A stretch of DNA of 64,000 nucleotides, taken from the NCBI GenBank assembly GCA_964017155.1, contig OZ024864.1, forward strand, positions 35,922,529 through 35,986,528, read 5' to 3'. A program made the position numbers and the translations under genes. Origin of the DNA: Oasisia sp. SBJ-2009 (lineage: Eukaryota > Annelida > Polychaeta > Sabellida > Siboglinidae). Under the pieces are notes generated by a model. That model was not told the origin of the DNA, did no database searches, and saw only the letters and a list, made by a program, of their open reading frames with translations. Shown here piece after piece: positions 47,370-60,318 of this stretch (position 1 is the stretch's first letter; each line of letters begins with the position of its first letter).

Positions 47370-48963
47370 TATGGGTTGTGTATGATTTAGATATGGTGAT
47401 GTGCATAATTTCGCATTTGGATGGGTTGAAAGTCATTTGCCATGTTTTTTCCCAGTCAGTTAGTCTGTCAAGGTCGTTCTGTAGGTTGTCTTGGTCGGTG
47501 TAGTTATTGATCTGTCGGTATAGCATTGCGTCGTCGGCGAAAAGTTTGAGGGAGGTTCCTGGTGAAATATGGGAGGGCATGTCGTTTATGTAAAGAAGGA
47601 AGAGGAGGGGGCCAAGGACAGTGCCCTGTGGGACTCCAGAGCTCACGTATACCTGACCCGACTTGCACCCTTCTACCAGCACTTCTTGTGTTCTATTGGT
47701 CAGAAAATTTGTAATCCAGAGGTGGGTGCTGGCTCTAATTCCATAGTGATCTAATTTGTGGAGGAGTCGTTTATGGGGGACAGTGTCGAAGGCTTTGGAA
47801 AAATCTAGTAGTATAAGGTCAAGTTGGTGGGTTTTTTCCAGGGTGCTAGTCAGGTCATTGATGGTTGTGAGCAGTGAAGTCTCACAGGAACGCCTAGATC
47901 TGAAGCCATGTTGTCGGTCGGTGAGGATGTTGTTGCTTTCAAGATGTTTATGGATTGATGTGGATATGATATGTTCGAGAATTTTGCATGGTATACTAGT
48001 GAGGGAGATTGGTCGGTAGTTTGAGGCAATGGTTCTGTCGTTCTTTTTATGGATAGGGACTATATGTGCTTTTAACCAGTCTGAAGGGGGAGTTCCGGAG
48101 TTTATAGATTTTTGGAATATGATTGTCAGGATGGGTGCAATTGTCGAGGCCATTTCTTTGAGGATTCTGGCAGGGATATTATCTGGGCCTTGAGCTTTGT
48201 TTGGTTTTAATTCGGTTAATAATTTCTCGACGCCTTTAACTGTGATATGGATTGGGGGCGTTTGTGGGGATCGGTTTTGGTTGGGGAGCTGGGGGAGGTT
48301 GGTTAGATTTTCGTTGGTAAATACAGACTGGAAATGGTTTGATAGGATATTTGCTTTGGATCTGCTGTCTGTATGTAGGATGCCTTTATCTTTTAGTGGG
48401 GAGACTCCTGTTGAGTCTTTATTGAGTGATTTGATGTAGTGCCAAAAGGATTTTTTGTCTTTGTCTTGTTCTGGGTCAATTATGTGTGTGAGGTATTTCC
48501 AGTATTCTGATTGGATCTTTTTTTGTGTGGCTTTACGAAATTTTCTGAAAGAAGTCCAGTCAGTTTCTCTTTGATATTTCTTGGCTTTGTTGTACAGGCG
48601 TTGCTTTTTGTTTATCATTTTGTTTATGTCTTTATTAATCCAGGGGAGTGAGTATCGTTTGGAAGAGTATTTGAAGGGGATGAATTGGTTTATGATTTCC
48701 TGGATGCTATGTTTGAAGAGGTCCCAAAGTGGTTCTGGGGAGTCAGTGAGTGGTGCTTGGTTTTGTATTTTGTTCCCTAGGTCCTGTAGTTCTTGATCTA
48801 TATGTTCCCAATCTGCCTTGTGATATTTGAAAATTTTGTAGGGAGGGGGAATATTTCTGGGCAGGTTTAGGTTGATGTTTAGTAAGGGTATACTGTCATG
48901 GTCACTGATACCTGGTATGCTGTGCGTGCTTTCTATGAGGGAGGGGTTGGTAGTGAGAAAGAG
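47370..48963 (-). pseudogene. CR1-type LINE: end of endonuclease and reverse transcriptase
   Basis: The frame continues from the endonuclease end (PGISDHDSIPLL, about 48905) into the RT. RT motifs in order are KPNKAQGPDNIPARILKEM, NYRPISLTSIPCKILE, DRQHGFRSRRSCETSLL, DFSKAFDTVPHKRLLHKL, SSGVPQGTVLGPLLFLLYIN and LKLFADDAMLY. The catalytic FADD box is intact. The frame is lost near 47370, just after the thumb region. Confidence 0.9.
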
Positions 48964-50151
48964 TTATAGGATGTTTTTGCCTCTAGTAGGTTCCCGTACA
49001 GCTTGGTGAAGGTGGAAGTCTTTAGTCAGGTCTAGTAGATTAGTAGATGTTTGGTCATTTTCTGGGCAGGTTAAGGAGGTCCAATTAATCTTGGGGCAGT
49101 TAAAGTCGCCAGCTATCCATATGTTGTGTTTACAATTTTGGCTGATTCTGCTGATGGAATGTCTTAGATGGGTCAGTCCTGTCTCGTCGGTTGGTGGTCG
49201 GTAAAAGCTGCAGATGTAGAGGTCTGGGTTGTTTTTTGATTTGATTTTGGCCCACATTAGTTCTCCGTCGGTGTCTAGGTCGTTTTGTATGGTAGAGTTA
49301 ATGGTTTTCTTTATTGCAATGAGTACTCCTCCACCTTTGGATGATCGGTCTTTTCTGTAAACTATGTAATTGTCGGGTATAATTTCGTGGGTTTCAATGT
49401 TCTTGTTGAGCCATGTTTCGCATCCAAATATAATGTCAGGGTTGGTGTTGTCTATTGTGAGTTGAAGGTCAGGCTTTTTATTTTGTATGCTTTGAAAGTT
49501 TATGATGATGGCTCTTAAGTTGTTATTTTTGTTCCTAACTTTAATCTTATCTCTCAAGGGGGGCTCAGGTTGTGTTGTGCAAGGGGAGGAGTGGGCTATA
49601 GGGCTTCCGTAGCTGGAGACTGAACTAAAGCGGAGGGAGTTTGAGTCGTTGTCAGAGGGTGAGAATCTGTTGCTCTCGCAGTCAGTGTCGTAGGGTGGGT
49701 CGAACAAAATGCTTGATAGTTTTGGCAGGCCACACCCAGGGCAGTACCAGGAGACATTTTCCATATTGGTTTTGTTCATACAAGAGTAAATTTTGTTGGA
49801 AATGTTGGTGCATTTTGTGTGAAACCATGTGTTACATGAGTCGCAGCAAGTGGCTTTTTGGTTGGATGCTACAGGTTTATTGCACGTACCACAAGGGAAT
49901 TTGATTGGGCCTGGGTTTGTTTGGGTGTCATTTGCCAGTGCCAGTAAGAGCATGCCTATATAGAGTCCGGTGAATTTGCCTGGTCGTGATGCATAACGAA
50001 GCTGTCTGTGGGTGATCGAAAGAAGCGAATGCTTTAAGAATGTGACGTCTTTGGTAATTTCTTCAGTGTTGTATGTAGATATTGGTGATTGGGACAATCT
50101 AAGTATAATTGCTATACCAAGGAATACAAACGCGGCTTGAAACGATGTCAT
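48964..50151 (-). pseudogene. CR1-type LINE: PHD finger and endonuclease part
   Basis: 395 residues from MTSFQAAFVFLGIAIILRL. A hydrophobic N-terminal segment (about residues 5-20) is followed by NDTQTNPGP (about 75-83) and a zinc finger with CGTCNKP, CCDSCNTWFHTKC and WYCPGCG (C4HC3 spacing, about 87-141). The endonuclease follows with FGCETWLN, GGGVLIAI, ICSFYRPP and IAGDFNCPKINW. The frame stops at a TAA right after GKNIL, in the middle of the endonuclease, and the same frame is open beyond it. The first ATG was taken as the start because no ATG in this frame is obvious upstream. Confidence 0.85.
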
Positions 50152-50403
50152 TCTTATTGTAGGTTGTTATGTTGTAAGTGGGTTCTGTATATCGTGTTTG
50201 AGACTGTTTTGTTTGTGTTGTGAATGGCTGGTCTATGTCGTAATTTTGGCGGGAGTTTCGAGGGGTACAAAAAAATCTGGAATTGGTGGTTTGGGGTATC
50301 TATTTACATTTACAAAGGTTTTGTTTGAATTTCTAACATTTTGGAGGCATGGTGATGGAGTGTTGAGGCAATCGGGTCGTGGTTTTTGGGTAGAAAAAGG
50401 TTA

Positions 50404-50954
50404 TTAGTAAGCGGTTCGCTCAGCCATCCATCTTACCTCGCGCATGCGAATCCTGGTTAAGCGGCGGCTGGGTGCTTTATATTGTTGTCCTGTAGAATAA
50501 TTAGTTGTGTTTATCAAGAAACTTCGCAGCATCCTATGTTGATGAAGACTTTCGTTGCATCGCGTAGCACAGCTGTCTACATGTTCGGACCAAGTGCGAT
50601 CGGCGTGTATGGTGACACCCAAATATAGGAATGACCGACACATTTCAATTTCTTCTTCATTGATGTTTACCCTTGTAGGAGAAGCATAATATTTATCACA
50701 AGCTGTAGGATTTCATTTCTATAGGTTGCATCGTCTTTACTGGAAATCAAGCTTAGGCAGAGTGTGTCATCTGCGTATTTCAGGAAGAGGAGGAGGTGGA
50801 GGAGGAATGTCTCAGATGTTGCAGTACAATCAATCTTGTAGATGGACACGAGTGTTGGCGAAAGGCGAAATAATCGGCCCTTAAAGGCCAACAAAAGACA
50901 ACGGTTTCGCGTCATACACCTAATAGAGTTTATACAAAGTAACAATTTCCACAT
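50404..50954 (-). pseudogene. Older L2/CR1-like reverse transcriptase fragment
   Basis: The minus strand gives LSPTLVSIYKIDCTA, LKYADDTLCLSLISS, then in another frame MCRSFLYLGVTIHADRTWSE and HRMLRSFLINTT. The YADD box and the FLGV segment after it are standard RT parts. The fragment is frameshifted and touches the 5' end of the CR1 element, which may have inserted into it. Confidence 0.75.
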
Positions 50955-50999
50955 ATACTCAATATTTTAATGTCAGCGGGTTACTCATAATGTGACTTT

Positions 51000-53120
51000 A
51001 AAATCTATAATTCTAAAGAAATCCACGATGGTCTAGACGCCGCCATAGATGAAGGGTTAACTTGGCTTGGCCATTCAGCGCGCGGCATTCTATGTCTCTG
51101 CTGAAGCCGGTCAGCTTCCTGCGACGTTGTTAAGGGTCAACAACTTCGAGTCTTCGACAGTTCGTTCAGTTGGCGTGACATCTAGCAGCTGCTTATAGAC
51201 GTATATCTAAATATGTGGTTAAATCTATGGTAAACTTTAGTAATTATGCCTTACTGTTCGGCATACGATTGCAATAATAGTTGAAACAACCGGTAGTATT
51301 GAAGCAATGGATTCACATTGGTGACTTGCGGGCGTACTGTGTTTGGAATCCCTCCAGTCCAAGTACAGTTCACTTTGCTCGGTCTATTTTGAGGGAAAAT
51401 GCTTTGTAGTAGACATGTATCATCAGTTGATAGGATGATTTCAGCGATAACAATAATAGACAACTTTATATTTACCGTCATCGGCATGTTACGCGCGTTG
51501 CCGAGTTGCAGCCATTTCATGACAACAGCCAAACGCCATGCAGGGAATCTACGTGGAGAGCGCCTCACCGTCGTGACGTCATTCTTCGTCTAAGATGGGG
51601 TAGTTCATAGTATTTAGATGGCTGGGTGTTAAAATATTTTTTTCTGGTAAACCGCTGGCGTTAAAAAATTGAGTATTTGTGGAAAGTGTTATTTTATATT
51701 AACTCTATTAGGTGTATGCCACGAAACAGTTAACTTTTTGTGTCCTTTAAGACATGCCTATGTTCATCGGCAGCATGTTGGATGGAGACTCCCGATGGCA
51801 ACGTACTGCCGACAATCCACAACACATAATCAATGATCCACTGTCGTGTGAACATACTCAATGGCGTGTTGCAAAGTTTACCAAATGGTCGTGTGGTTTA
51901 CGCCGCCTAACTGAATCATTCAAATAGAGGATTATTATTTACATCGCAGGAATCTCTAGATGTTCCTTAGCCAGGGTGGACGGTAAGAAGTGTATATCTA
52001 CACTTCGGTTTTTCTGTATGCCAGCTGCATTGGATCGGAAACTACATAATGTTCTTACCTAACGTAAGCTAGAACGAATATATAACATGACGCAATGATT
52101 TGCACCGTTAGTGTTGTTTGCTTAGATTGCAATAGTTTAGCCTGATATGAATGGTAAAGGTCAGTTCCAAAATTATGTTATGAATGATAGTATAATGATA
52201 GCTTTTTAAAAGTTATATTAAAGAACATTATCTCAAAGCTAAAGAAACCTTGATTTCAGTAAATGTACATAATGGTCTGAGACCAGCAAACATATATCAT
52301 AACATTTATTACGAAGACAGTCACATTTAAAATAGCGGAGAAATTTAGTAGAGGTTGTCTATTGACGTCGTGTAATGTTTTGTCTTGTAACTATAAAGTA
52401 TACAATTAATCACACACAATTTACACAATGTGTAAGCAATGGAAGATACATAATTAATTGTCTTGTCCTTTAGAAATCACAAAGGACAATAAACCTCACA
52501 ATATTTAATATAGCAGATGGAGATTTTTCTACACGATTAATTGCTATTTTCTGGGGAATAAAAGTGCTACAATAATATTGATATTTCAATTGTGAAAGTC
52601 ACTATTCATCTCAAAATGTATTCTCCTCTGTAAAACTTCTCTGAAAATTGTAAGACAGGAAATAGAAAAGGTTTGTGCGAAATTATCGATATTCAAAGGT
52701 TTCATCAAATACAAACTTCATCGTTTGTGCTTTAAAGGAGAAATGTATATGTTAATGGTAATGCCTACATCGTGGATATGTTAGGCAGTTCAAATATCTA
52801 ACTAATGAAAACAAACGAGAAGTGTCATTACTGATTTAGGTGGACAAGAACAATTTAAAACCACCAATCGCGATATTGCAGACACATTGTATAAAGTATT
52901 TTGCATGCCTGCGCCCTTCCCGCTCGGATCCGTGCCCCAACAATCCCTAAATAAGTACTCCTGGGCCTGGCTCTGTTTACGGTAGAAAAGATGACACAAA
53001 ACAGCTGATGGTGGAAACGTGACAATCCACACAGTTTATTAAAACTGGATTGCCTGCCGCTCACATCTCGTGTGCGCCCGGCTGGTTGTACAGGACATGC
53101 ACTCTTACGGCAATACAACA
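51000..53120. other. No recognised gene
   Basis: AT-rich sequence with short open frames only. I searched it for T-box exons 5-9 of copy D (HPDSP, TAYQ, SEQMA, SLPTWND) and saw none. Confidence 0.6.
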
Positions 53121-53127
53121 TGTTAAG

Positions 53128-53175
<48 letters not shown>

Positions 53176-53283
53176 TATGGCTATGTTTATATGTATGTGT
53201 ATGCATGAATGCGTATATTGAATTTAATTGAAATTTATTTCAACAACAACAATTACTACATTATACAGACAATGCATACAATA

Positions 53284-53360
<77 letters not shown>
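53284..53360. repeat. (TA)n microsatellite
   Basis: About 75 bp of TA. A (GT)n run lies just upstream at 53131-53174. Confidence 0.95.
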
Positions 53361-53362
<2 letters not shown>

Positions 53363-53512
53363 CATACATTATATATTTTATACGCATATCTAATTTTATG
53401 TATGTGCATTTGCAAAATAATTGACCAGTTGCAGTTGGACCCAACTGAGTGCTACTATGTCTGTGGTGAATGTTAATTAAGAGGGAACAAGGGAAACGGT
53501 CCACGACCTTGA

Positions 53513-53575
53513 CACACACACACACACATATACACACACAAACACACACACGCACACTTGCACACACACGCACAC

Positions 53576-53644
<69 letters not shown>
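53513..53644. repeat. (CA)n microsatellite adjoining copy D exon 4
   Basis: Interrupted then pure (CA)n directly touching the exon 4 donor, exactly as in copy A. Recognisable homology with copy A ends within or just beyond this tract. Confidence 0.95.
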
Positions 53645-53646
<2 letters not shown>

Positions 53647-53810
53647 TGACTCCCGCCGCTATGTCCGTCCGTCCCAAGGCCATCCAGGAGTTGCAGGAGT
53701 TGTTGAAACGATAGCGCTGATCGTCAACAGGAACGATTTCCAACGCCACATGGTAGTTGACAGCAGCCTGCATGCCGCGAATAGTCACCGAGACGTGAGG
53801 GAACATTCGA
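53645..53810 (-). pseudogene. T-box copy D, exon 4
   Basis: 166 nt; encodes [26 protein letters not shown] and [15 protein letters not shown], differing from copy A by one residue. The donor again lies at the first GT of a (GT)n tract. It would be read out of frame after the exon 3 deletion. Confidence 0.85.
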
Positions 53811-54280
53811 CTGTTGAAAGAAGAATGTATTATTGTTTCGCTCAACAGGATGTGTACATGTACATTTATAGTAACTATGAATTGGCGTAATTACGTTAAA
53901 CCCAATTGTTGGACAAAGGACATTCCAATTCTGCATAAGATGACATTTCATAAAGATATATTCATTCTTGGGCTATTCAGTTCACAGTAAACTAGCTTGT
54001 TGATGCCATTAGCTTTAGGGACAGCGTAGAGGTGTACTATTGTCCCCAAAATAATGTTGCCATTGTCCTCAATACTATACCACAATTAAACTGCCATGAG
54101 GTACCAGTATAATGCTATTTCTCCGCTATACGGTTGCTTTCTTATATATAAATTGGCAACTTAAGGCACAATGCGTTAAATATACTTTTCTTTTATTAAC
54201 CATCAACAAATTCTTATAGGTAAACATAATTAAAACCCCAAACATAATGCTATTTCTAAAATATAAACCTAACACAAACG

Positions 54281-54284
<4 letters not shown>

Positions 54285-54375
<91 letters not shown>
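54285..54375. repeat. (TA)n microsatellite in copy D intron 3
   Basis: About 90 bp of TA. The matching place in copy A (9543-9552) has only ACATATATATCGCC, so this expansion arose after the copies split. Confidence 0.9.
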
Positions 54376-54377
<2 letters not shown>

Positions 54378-54743
54378 CCAATCACGGTACGCATTTAATC
54401 ATAAGAGGTGGCTTTTATACTAAAGAGTCAACAAAATACCGCTATATTACTGACCCTGATGACAGTGTTATACTAGAATGATATGTCCCTCCTTCCAGTA
54501 TTTTCTTTTGGTATATAATTGCTGTGGCTGACTGCTATCGGAGTAGGCAATTTTATACATCTACACCAAGTTTTATTTAAAGTATTGTAACATGGTAATC
54601 GATACTAAATCTTTTCAGGAATATCTATCATTCATGGATACGTGTTAATTTCTCCTGTAAACATAAACCCATCATTCCTAGTTTCCCGCCCGAATACGAG
54701 GCGATCGCGCGGAGCGAGGGCGCGGACAAAGAGCAAGTCGTAC

Positions 54744-54869
54744 CGGCCGGAGCGGTTGACATCTCGGTGCCGGCGCTACAGAAGGAGCGCCACACGTCGG
54801 CGTCCTGCAGTTGCACCGTCATCCCTCCTGCGCTCAGCGTCTGGTCTTTTTCACCGTCGGCGGCATTCG
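54744..54869 (-). pseudogene. T-box copy D, exon 3 with 4-base deletion
   Basis: The acceptor is GTCCATCAG|CGAATG and the donor CCGGCCG|GTACGAC. The protein [16 protein letters not shown] and SAGTEM is followed by a frameshift. The plus strand reads GCGGTTGACATCTCGG where copy A has GCGGTTGACCATCATCTCGG. Confidence 0.9.
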
Positions 54870-55350
54870 CTGATGGACGCCAAAAAATATATATATTACC
54901 TCATTCGTATTACTTCCTCATGCCAACAAGCATAAGTATACCAACAAACACGGACACCACCAGTAACTACACAACTAACTAGGAGTTCTGTTCACTTGCA
55001 GAAGAGATACGAGTATGATCCAAAACATAATCAGACTGATCATTCTGTTACAATGGCACCGGTACCGACCAAAACCTGCATATTTCATGATTAATGTTAT
55101 GTCCAATACAAGGTAACGTAACATTTTCATTAATGCTAACGGTCAACCTGAGCAGATTGCATATTTCAAATGATCTGTGAAGACGTTTGTTAAAGATTCA
55201 TGGATGAACACGACTCGCGGGCTGGCAACAATGTTTACATCGAATGGCAGGTTTGGCTTTGTGGCAGTTGAGAAGAAAATATGCGATATCAAGAATTATC
55301 AAGAATGCAAACGCACGCTGGAATCACGTCAGATTGGAACACTGACTTAC

Positions 55351-55664
55351 CCATGAAGAGCGATGGCTTGTCTCCCACGACTACGTGGCGGTCGTGTTTG
55401 CCGATGTGTGAACGAATACGATGTCTGATCACATGTCTGGCCTGTGCTGTCCGACGCTGTGGACATGTCTCGCGTCCAGACGAAGACTCCGACGAGCCGC
55501 GACTGTCGAAGCGGTCACTCTTCATAGTGCCAAGGGAGGTGGGATGAGGTCGGTTGTCCTTGTAGAACTGGCGCAACTTGGAGAAGTCGTGGTCTATCAC
55601 TGCCGCGTTGTCACCAAACCCGGTCCAGTAGGCCTGGGACGCGTTCATTGAATACATCTCTCGA
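55351..55664 (-). pseudogene. T-box copy D, exon 2
   Basis: 314 nt as in copy A. It encodes [19 protein letters not shown] and the basic run [20 protein letters not shown] and is open throughout. Several replacements occur in the middle ([11 protein letters not shown] to KDNRPHPTSLG). Confidence 0.75.
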
Positions 55665-56231
55665 CTGCACACACATGGCATCATAATGTAGGCAAAGGCT
55701 CGCCGAAATGACAGAGTATGTTAATAATAATATAATAATATTAATACTAGTTTTACCGCATCTATAGCGCCTATACCCTTTAGAAAAGTCAAACCCAGAG
55801 GCGATACTAACAAAATAATTTGGCGTAATCATGACAAGTCGTCATTGGCGCAAACCGCCGAACAACAATTGCGAAAAGCAATTTCAAACAAAGATGTATT
55901 AAGATATACAATTGGAAACCAATGCAATAGCTTAATTAGCGGTAGTGATGGTGAGAAACGGGGGGCTTTAAATACCTCGCGCGCTATACAAATCTGGATA
56001 CGTTGAATTTTAGATAACGCTTTTTGGTAATATTATTTAGAAGTTACACATATGTTGCATATTTCCACAATTCGCATTACGCGACGGCGTATATTAATTG
56101 AAATGTGTATTCCACAAATCCTCTTATTGTGCCATCAAATACTGGACCACATTTTAATGTTATGTCCCAACGGGAATTTGTTAATCGATACTCTATGAAA
56201 TGACTACACCAATATGTGGTTTTGCACTTAC

Positions 56232-56338
56232 TCTTGATGACGGGCACTAGCCAAGATAACATTGACGTAAAGTCGCCGCCATGTGTCCTTGGGGCTTACC
56301 GCCGATGCTGACACAATAGCGTGCGTTCGTTGAGCCAT
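56232..56338 (-). pseudogene. T-box copy D, exon 1
   Basis: 107 nt beginning [20 protein letters not shown] and ending GA|GTAAGTGC. The change GGCAAGC to GGTAAGC creates an additional potential donor inside the exon. Confidence 0.6.
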
Positions 56339-57154
56339 CTTGTGTCGATGCGAATCTATTGTGCTATTCTTACTCCGAGAATTACAAGTTTCCTGAAACT
56401 GGTCATGTTGAAGATAATGACTGGCTACTTTATATTGTATTCGCAGCAGCCGTGGTTCAATATAAATGACGAGTTACGTTTATCATCCATGACGGCTCAT
56501 ATAGGATCATATTCTTAAGTGATAATACCATACCGTTATATTAACCAATAGTACCCATGGTACATGTAAACATTTCGCACTTTACGTTACACAAATTAGG
56601 AGTCATATTATTAAGTATAGAATAGCAGTTCGTTTGTTGTGCTTCCGTACATATTCAAATAAATATGATATTTACATTGTACTGCTGATACAATTGAGAG
56701 TAACACACACTATTCCTGATACAACAAATACAGTTTGTACTTACAACGTGGAGTAGAAACTGTCAGGTAAAACCACTCGTCTTCGGATGTCTTGTTCTCC
56801 TAGTCGTATGCTGCACCATGATTCCAACAGCATCAGCTTCTGCATTTAAGTACGTGTTACTGGTGGTCTAATTAATTAGTGTTCTCGCTGTTATTTGCGC
56901 AGTCCTATTGGTGGTTATGCGAGGTAGCGCATGAGCCAATCAGATGCGTGGTGAACACAATGGAAACGACATGTCAATGATAATTTGAGTGGATCAGCGA
57001 AATTAATCCAACCATGAATTTGTTAAGCACTATGCAGTTGAAAAATGGAACAATGTGATCTGTTGACAGGCCGATTACGTGGAATGTGGCAACACTCTGG
57101 ACCAATCAAGAAATGAGTTATATCGACTTAAACTAATAAAACATACGCAAGACA

Positions 57155-57159
<5 letters not shown>

Positions 57160-57191
<32 letters not shown>

Positions 57192-57200
57192 TCACTTCTC
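57160..57200. repeat. (CT)n microsatellite
   Basis: Short CT run near 57160, beyond the edge of homology with copy A. Confidence 0.9.
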
Positions 57201-57479
57201 TCTATTATTCCTGCAGTTTTTGTTCCTTGTGCCTGCGGATGCTCTCTCACTATACCGCATCGCATAGGCATGCATTGTTTGGTGGAATAACAGAACCACC
57301 ATTCCTCGGATTAACGGCTGAAAAGTCTCTACAGAAAGTCATTTTCTGACAACAGTAGCGCATTCCCTGGCAGTATATTGCTGTAGGATTAATCAATGCT
57401 GTCTTGTTACCCACATTCACCCATACAAAACGCAATCACATACATACCTTACGCACTAATTCGCTCAACCCATGCACTC

Positions 57480-57560
57480 ATTCACACACCACACTTAAAC
57501 ATTCACACACCATACGCACACGCACACGCACACGCACACGCACACGCATGCACACACACA

Positions 57561-57602
<42 letters not shown>

Positions 57603-57680
57603 CCACATACACTCACTCATACCATACACACACCCAACCACCCACACACCCACAAACACACACACACTCAAAGTGACAGT

Positions 57681-57776
<96 letters not shown>

Positions 57777-57792
57777 ACACACATACACAAAT

Positions 57793-57859
<67 letters not shown>

Positions 57860-57860
57860 T
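57480..57860. repeat. (CA)n microsatellite with CGCACA variants
   Basis: CA runs with CACGCACACG and CCACAC interruptions; TH and VC frames are artefacts. Confidence 0.95.
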
Positions 57861-57899
57861 ATCCTTTACATTAACGATTAATAACGTCAAGTCAAACTG

Positions 57900-59940
57900 T
57901 TATTTTGTTGATTGAAATGCGCCTTTTTTATTCCGTGGGACACAATACAAATTTTGATATGAGGCAGACAGAAAAATTAGGTTGGGCAGAAACATAGCAT
58001 TAAATTATAATTATAGAGCATATTTTAAGAATGTATATCTAATGAACTTAATCACAGTTATACGTTTTCTGTTATGATTTTCATGACTAGTTGTGTTAAT
58101 TTGTTCTGAATATAAAGCAATATTAATATGTGTGAAAATACATTAGGCATATTATTTGACCATATCTGTTACAGGTCAACATATAATGTTAGGGACCTGC
58201 AAACAATATATTTATCATGTTAATGATGGTGCATGTATCCACGCAAACATTAACAGATATATTAACATTAGAACGTTATAGCAAAACAATTTATTATAAA
58301 ATAAATGTATAAGAAGAAAATGTATCCGTACAATATGGCCATACATTAAGTACATCACTGGCATTATTCCTACTTTGTCATTGCTTAAGTATTTTTTCTC
58401 TTAATTCTGGAAATCTACCGGATGCCAGTAACTAACACCGTTAATTAATGATAGAAAGATTTCGGATGTGTTAAACCGTTTCATAAATGTATATAATCAG
58501 TTTATATGCATGTAGTCCTAGACTACACTGTGCAAAATGTGGCTATGTCAATAGGAAATGTGGAGCAGGACTTAATTAAGCTAGTACAACGTAAGACCGA
58601 CAGCATTTAAACACATGTAGCCAAATGCAATTTATGTTTAAACTGAATTTACAATTTATAAATGAATTCCAACGTGAAGCAATGCCGTTGTGACCAGGCC
58701 ATATGTTTTTGCTGATTTTTAAAATCAATTTATATAGGTATATATCGTTATGTGTGTATATATGTGTATGTATGTATGTATGAGCTTGCGTGAATGTAGG
58801 CATGTGTGTATTGTGTTGTATGCACACATATATACACACATTCAATTTCACGCTGGCAAAATTGTAATCTTGGCGTGTTCAAAAATATTTAGCTTTCGAT
58901 GACATCATAACGATACTTTATTAACCTGTTATGGTTGTATGCTGATATTTGGAATAGTGTTCACGGCACAGCAGCGTCTCTTACTGTCTGTTCCACCAGT
59001 ATCGACACCTGTCGGCTACTGAGCATCTGGTCCTGCAAACTGGATCCTTGCCCGGGTTTCATATTTCGTCGTTTAAATGCCAACTCAACATATACTTATT
59101 TAAACAGCGATACAGGTGTGAATAACATGCATTATTTGCCAACTAATATTATGTCAAATGAGTATTGGCGACATTTGTTTCATATTGTTTCTTATTTATA
59201 TTATAAATTAACACAGAACATTTTTTTATTAACATTTAGATATTCCGCAGTAAAATAACTTATTATCACCATAATCAGTATAATAATAGTACTTATTATT
59301 AATACAAATGATTGTAGTGTTGGACTCAGGATAGTTCCCGGCATCGCTCCCTAATATTGTATTTATAGTTATTCATTGGCAAAGATACCTAGAGAGCGTC
59401 TACATTCCAGTTGAAATGTCAAACTGGGTGGAGTTGCAAGACCGTGTGCTGTCGGTAATCAGTGAGACAACAGAGCGACAACAAAGGAAACGTATGCGAA
59501 ACATTGTTTGCCACTGCATTGAGAGTGTAATTAATTATTTATTGAAAGAAAGCAATCTGATATGGAATGTTTCAATTAGTTGTACATAGCACACACATTC
59601 TGCTTGCGAGCATACCAGCATAACACGCTGTTTCGCATTCATTCCTCGACGTGTACGTGGAAATATGGGATGATAATGGGAGACAACGCCACATGTATTA
59701 TACGCCTGCGCATAGTTTCAAGATATGTATTACGTACGCGAGCCTGTGAGGATAGGCTCTATATATTGCTGACTTATAATATACCATTCTTCACAACAAA
59801 TAATATATGGAAAATAACTATCTAAAATTACGATATTATTTCTAAAATCGATTGTAGTATATTATATGCAATACTACGAAACATCGTATACCGTTCGTTT
59901 AAAAAATGTACGACTGAAAACGAAACCCATCGCCAAAAAA
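57900..59940. other. No recognised gene
   Basis: AT-rich DNA with a short TATGTGTG-rich tract at 58740-58850. Open frames at 58935-59258 and 59580-59825 show no recognisable motif or conserved copy. Confidence 0.55.
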
Positions 59941-59962
59941 TCAGTGCTTCCAATTGGATTAA

Positions 59963-60015
59963 TGAGTGAGTGAGTGAGTGAGTGAGTGGGTGGGTGGGCG
60001 CGTGAGTGAGTGAGT
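59963..60015. repeat. (GAGT)n tetranucleotide run
   Basis: GAGT units, then GGGT variants and GAGT again. It is related in sequence to the ends of the octamer satellite 300 bp further on. Confidence 0.9.
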
Positions 60016-60318
60016 TTATTTGGTAAAACATTATAATACATATAAATATAATATTTACCGAGGATAGACACATTAAAGCACACAACAGCACACTTGTTTC
60101 CAATGTCGTCCCCAAAAAAATACTAGGAATGAATTTAAGAAAATATAAAAATAAATACATTTATAGATAAACACAGTAATACAATAATTAAAATGTAAAT
60201 ATTTTCAAAGACAGGTAAACAAATGTCATCAATAAGACAATGTGCTAACATAAAAAGGTGCTCTATTTAAAATATAATAACAAGATAGTACGTAGTAAGA
60301 TTAAATTAACAAAAATAG

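Larger units (their letters stand above)
46470..50400 (-). mobile_element. CR1-group LINE with PHD finger, nearly intact
   Basis: A single element fills this region on the minus strand: 5'UTR-like sequence (50400-50152), a protein of about 1100 codons (50151 to 46826) and a 3' end near 46470 that shows ATCAGAATCAGAAAA. The protein has a hydrophobic start, DTQTNPGP, a PHD-type zinc finger, an APE endonuclease and a reverse transcriptase. It is interrupted by one in-frame TAA (48964-48966) and one frameshift (near 47370). No separate ORF1 is seen. Target-site duplications cannot be identified by eye. Confidence 0.85.
53645..56338 (-). pseudogene. T-box copy D, truncated pseudogene (exons 1-4)
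   Basis: Exons at 56338-56232, 55664-55351, 54869-54744 and 53810-53645 match exons 1-4 of copy A in order, strand and splice sites. Lengths are 107, 314, 126 and 166 nt; copy A has 107, 314, 130 and 166. Exon 3 has lost 4 bases after GTEM, which shifts the frame before the T-box core. Exons 5-9 are absent. Introns and the 5' region to about 57025 are also homologous to copy A. It has no complete T-box domain and is most simply a dead partial duplicate. Confidence 0.85.
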
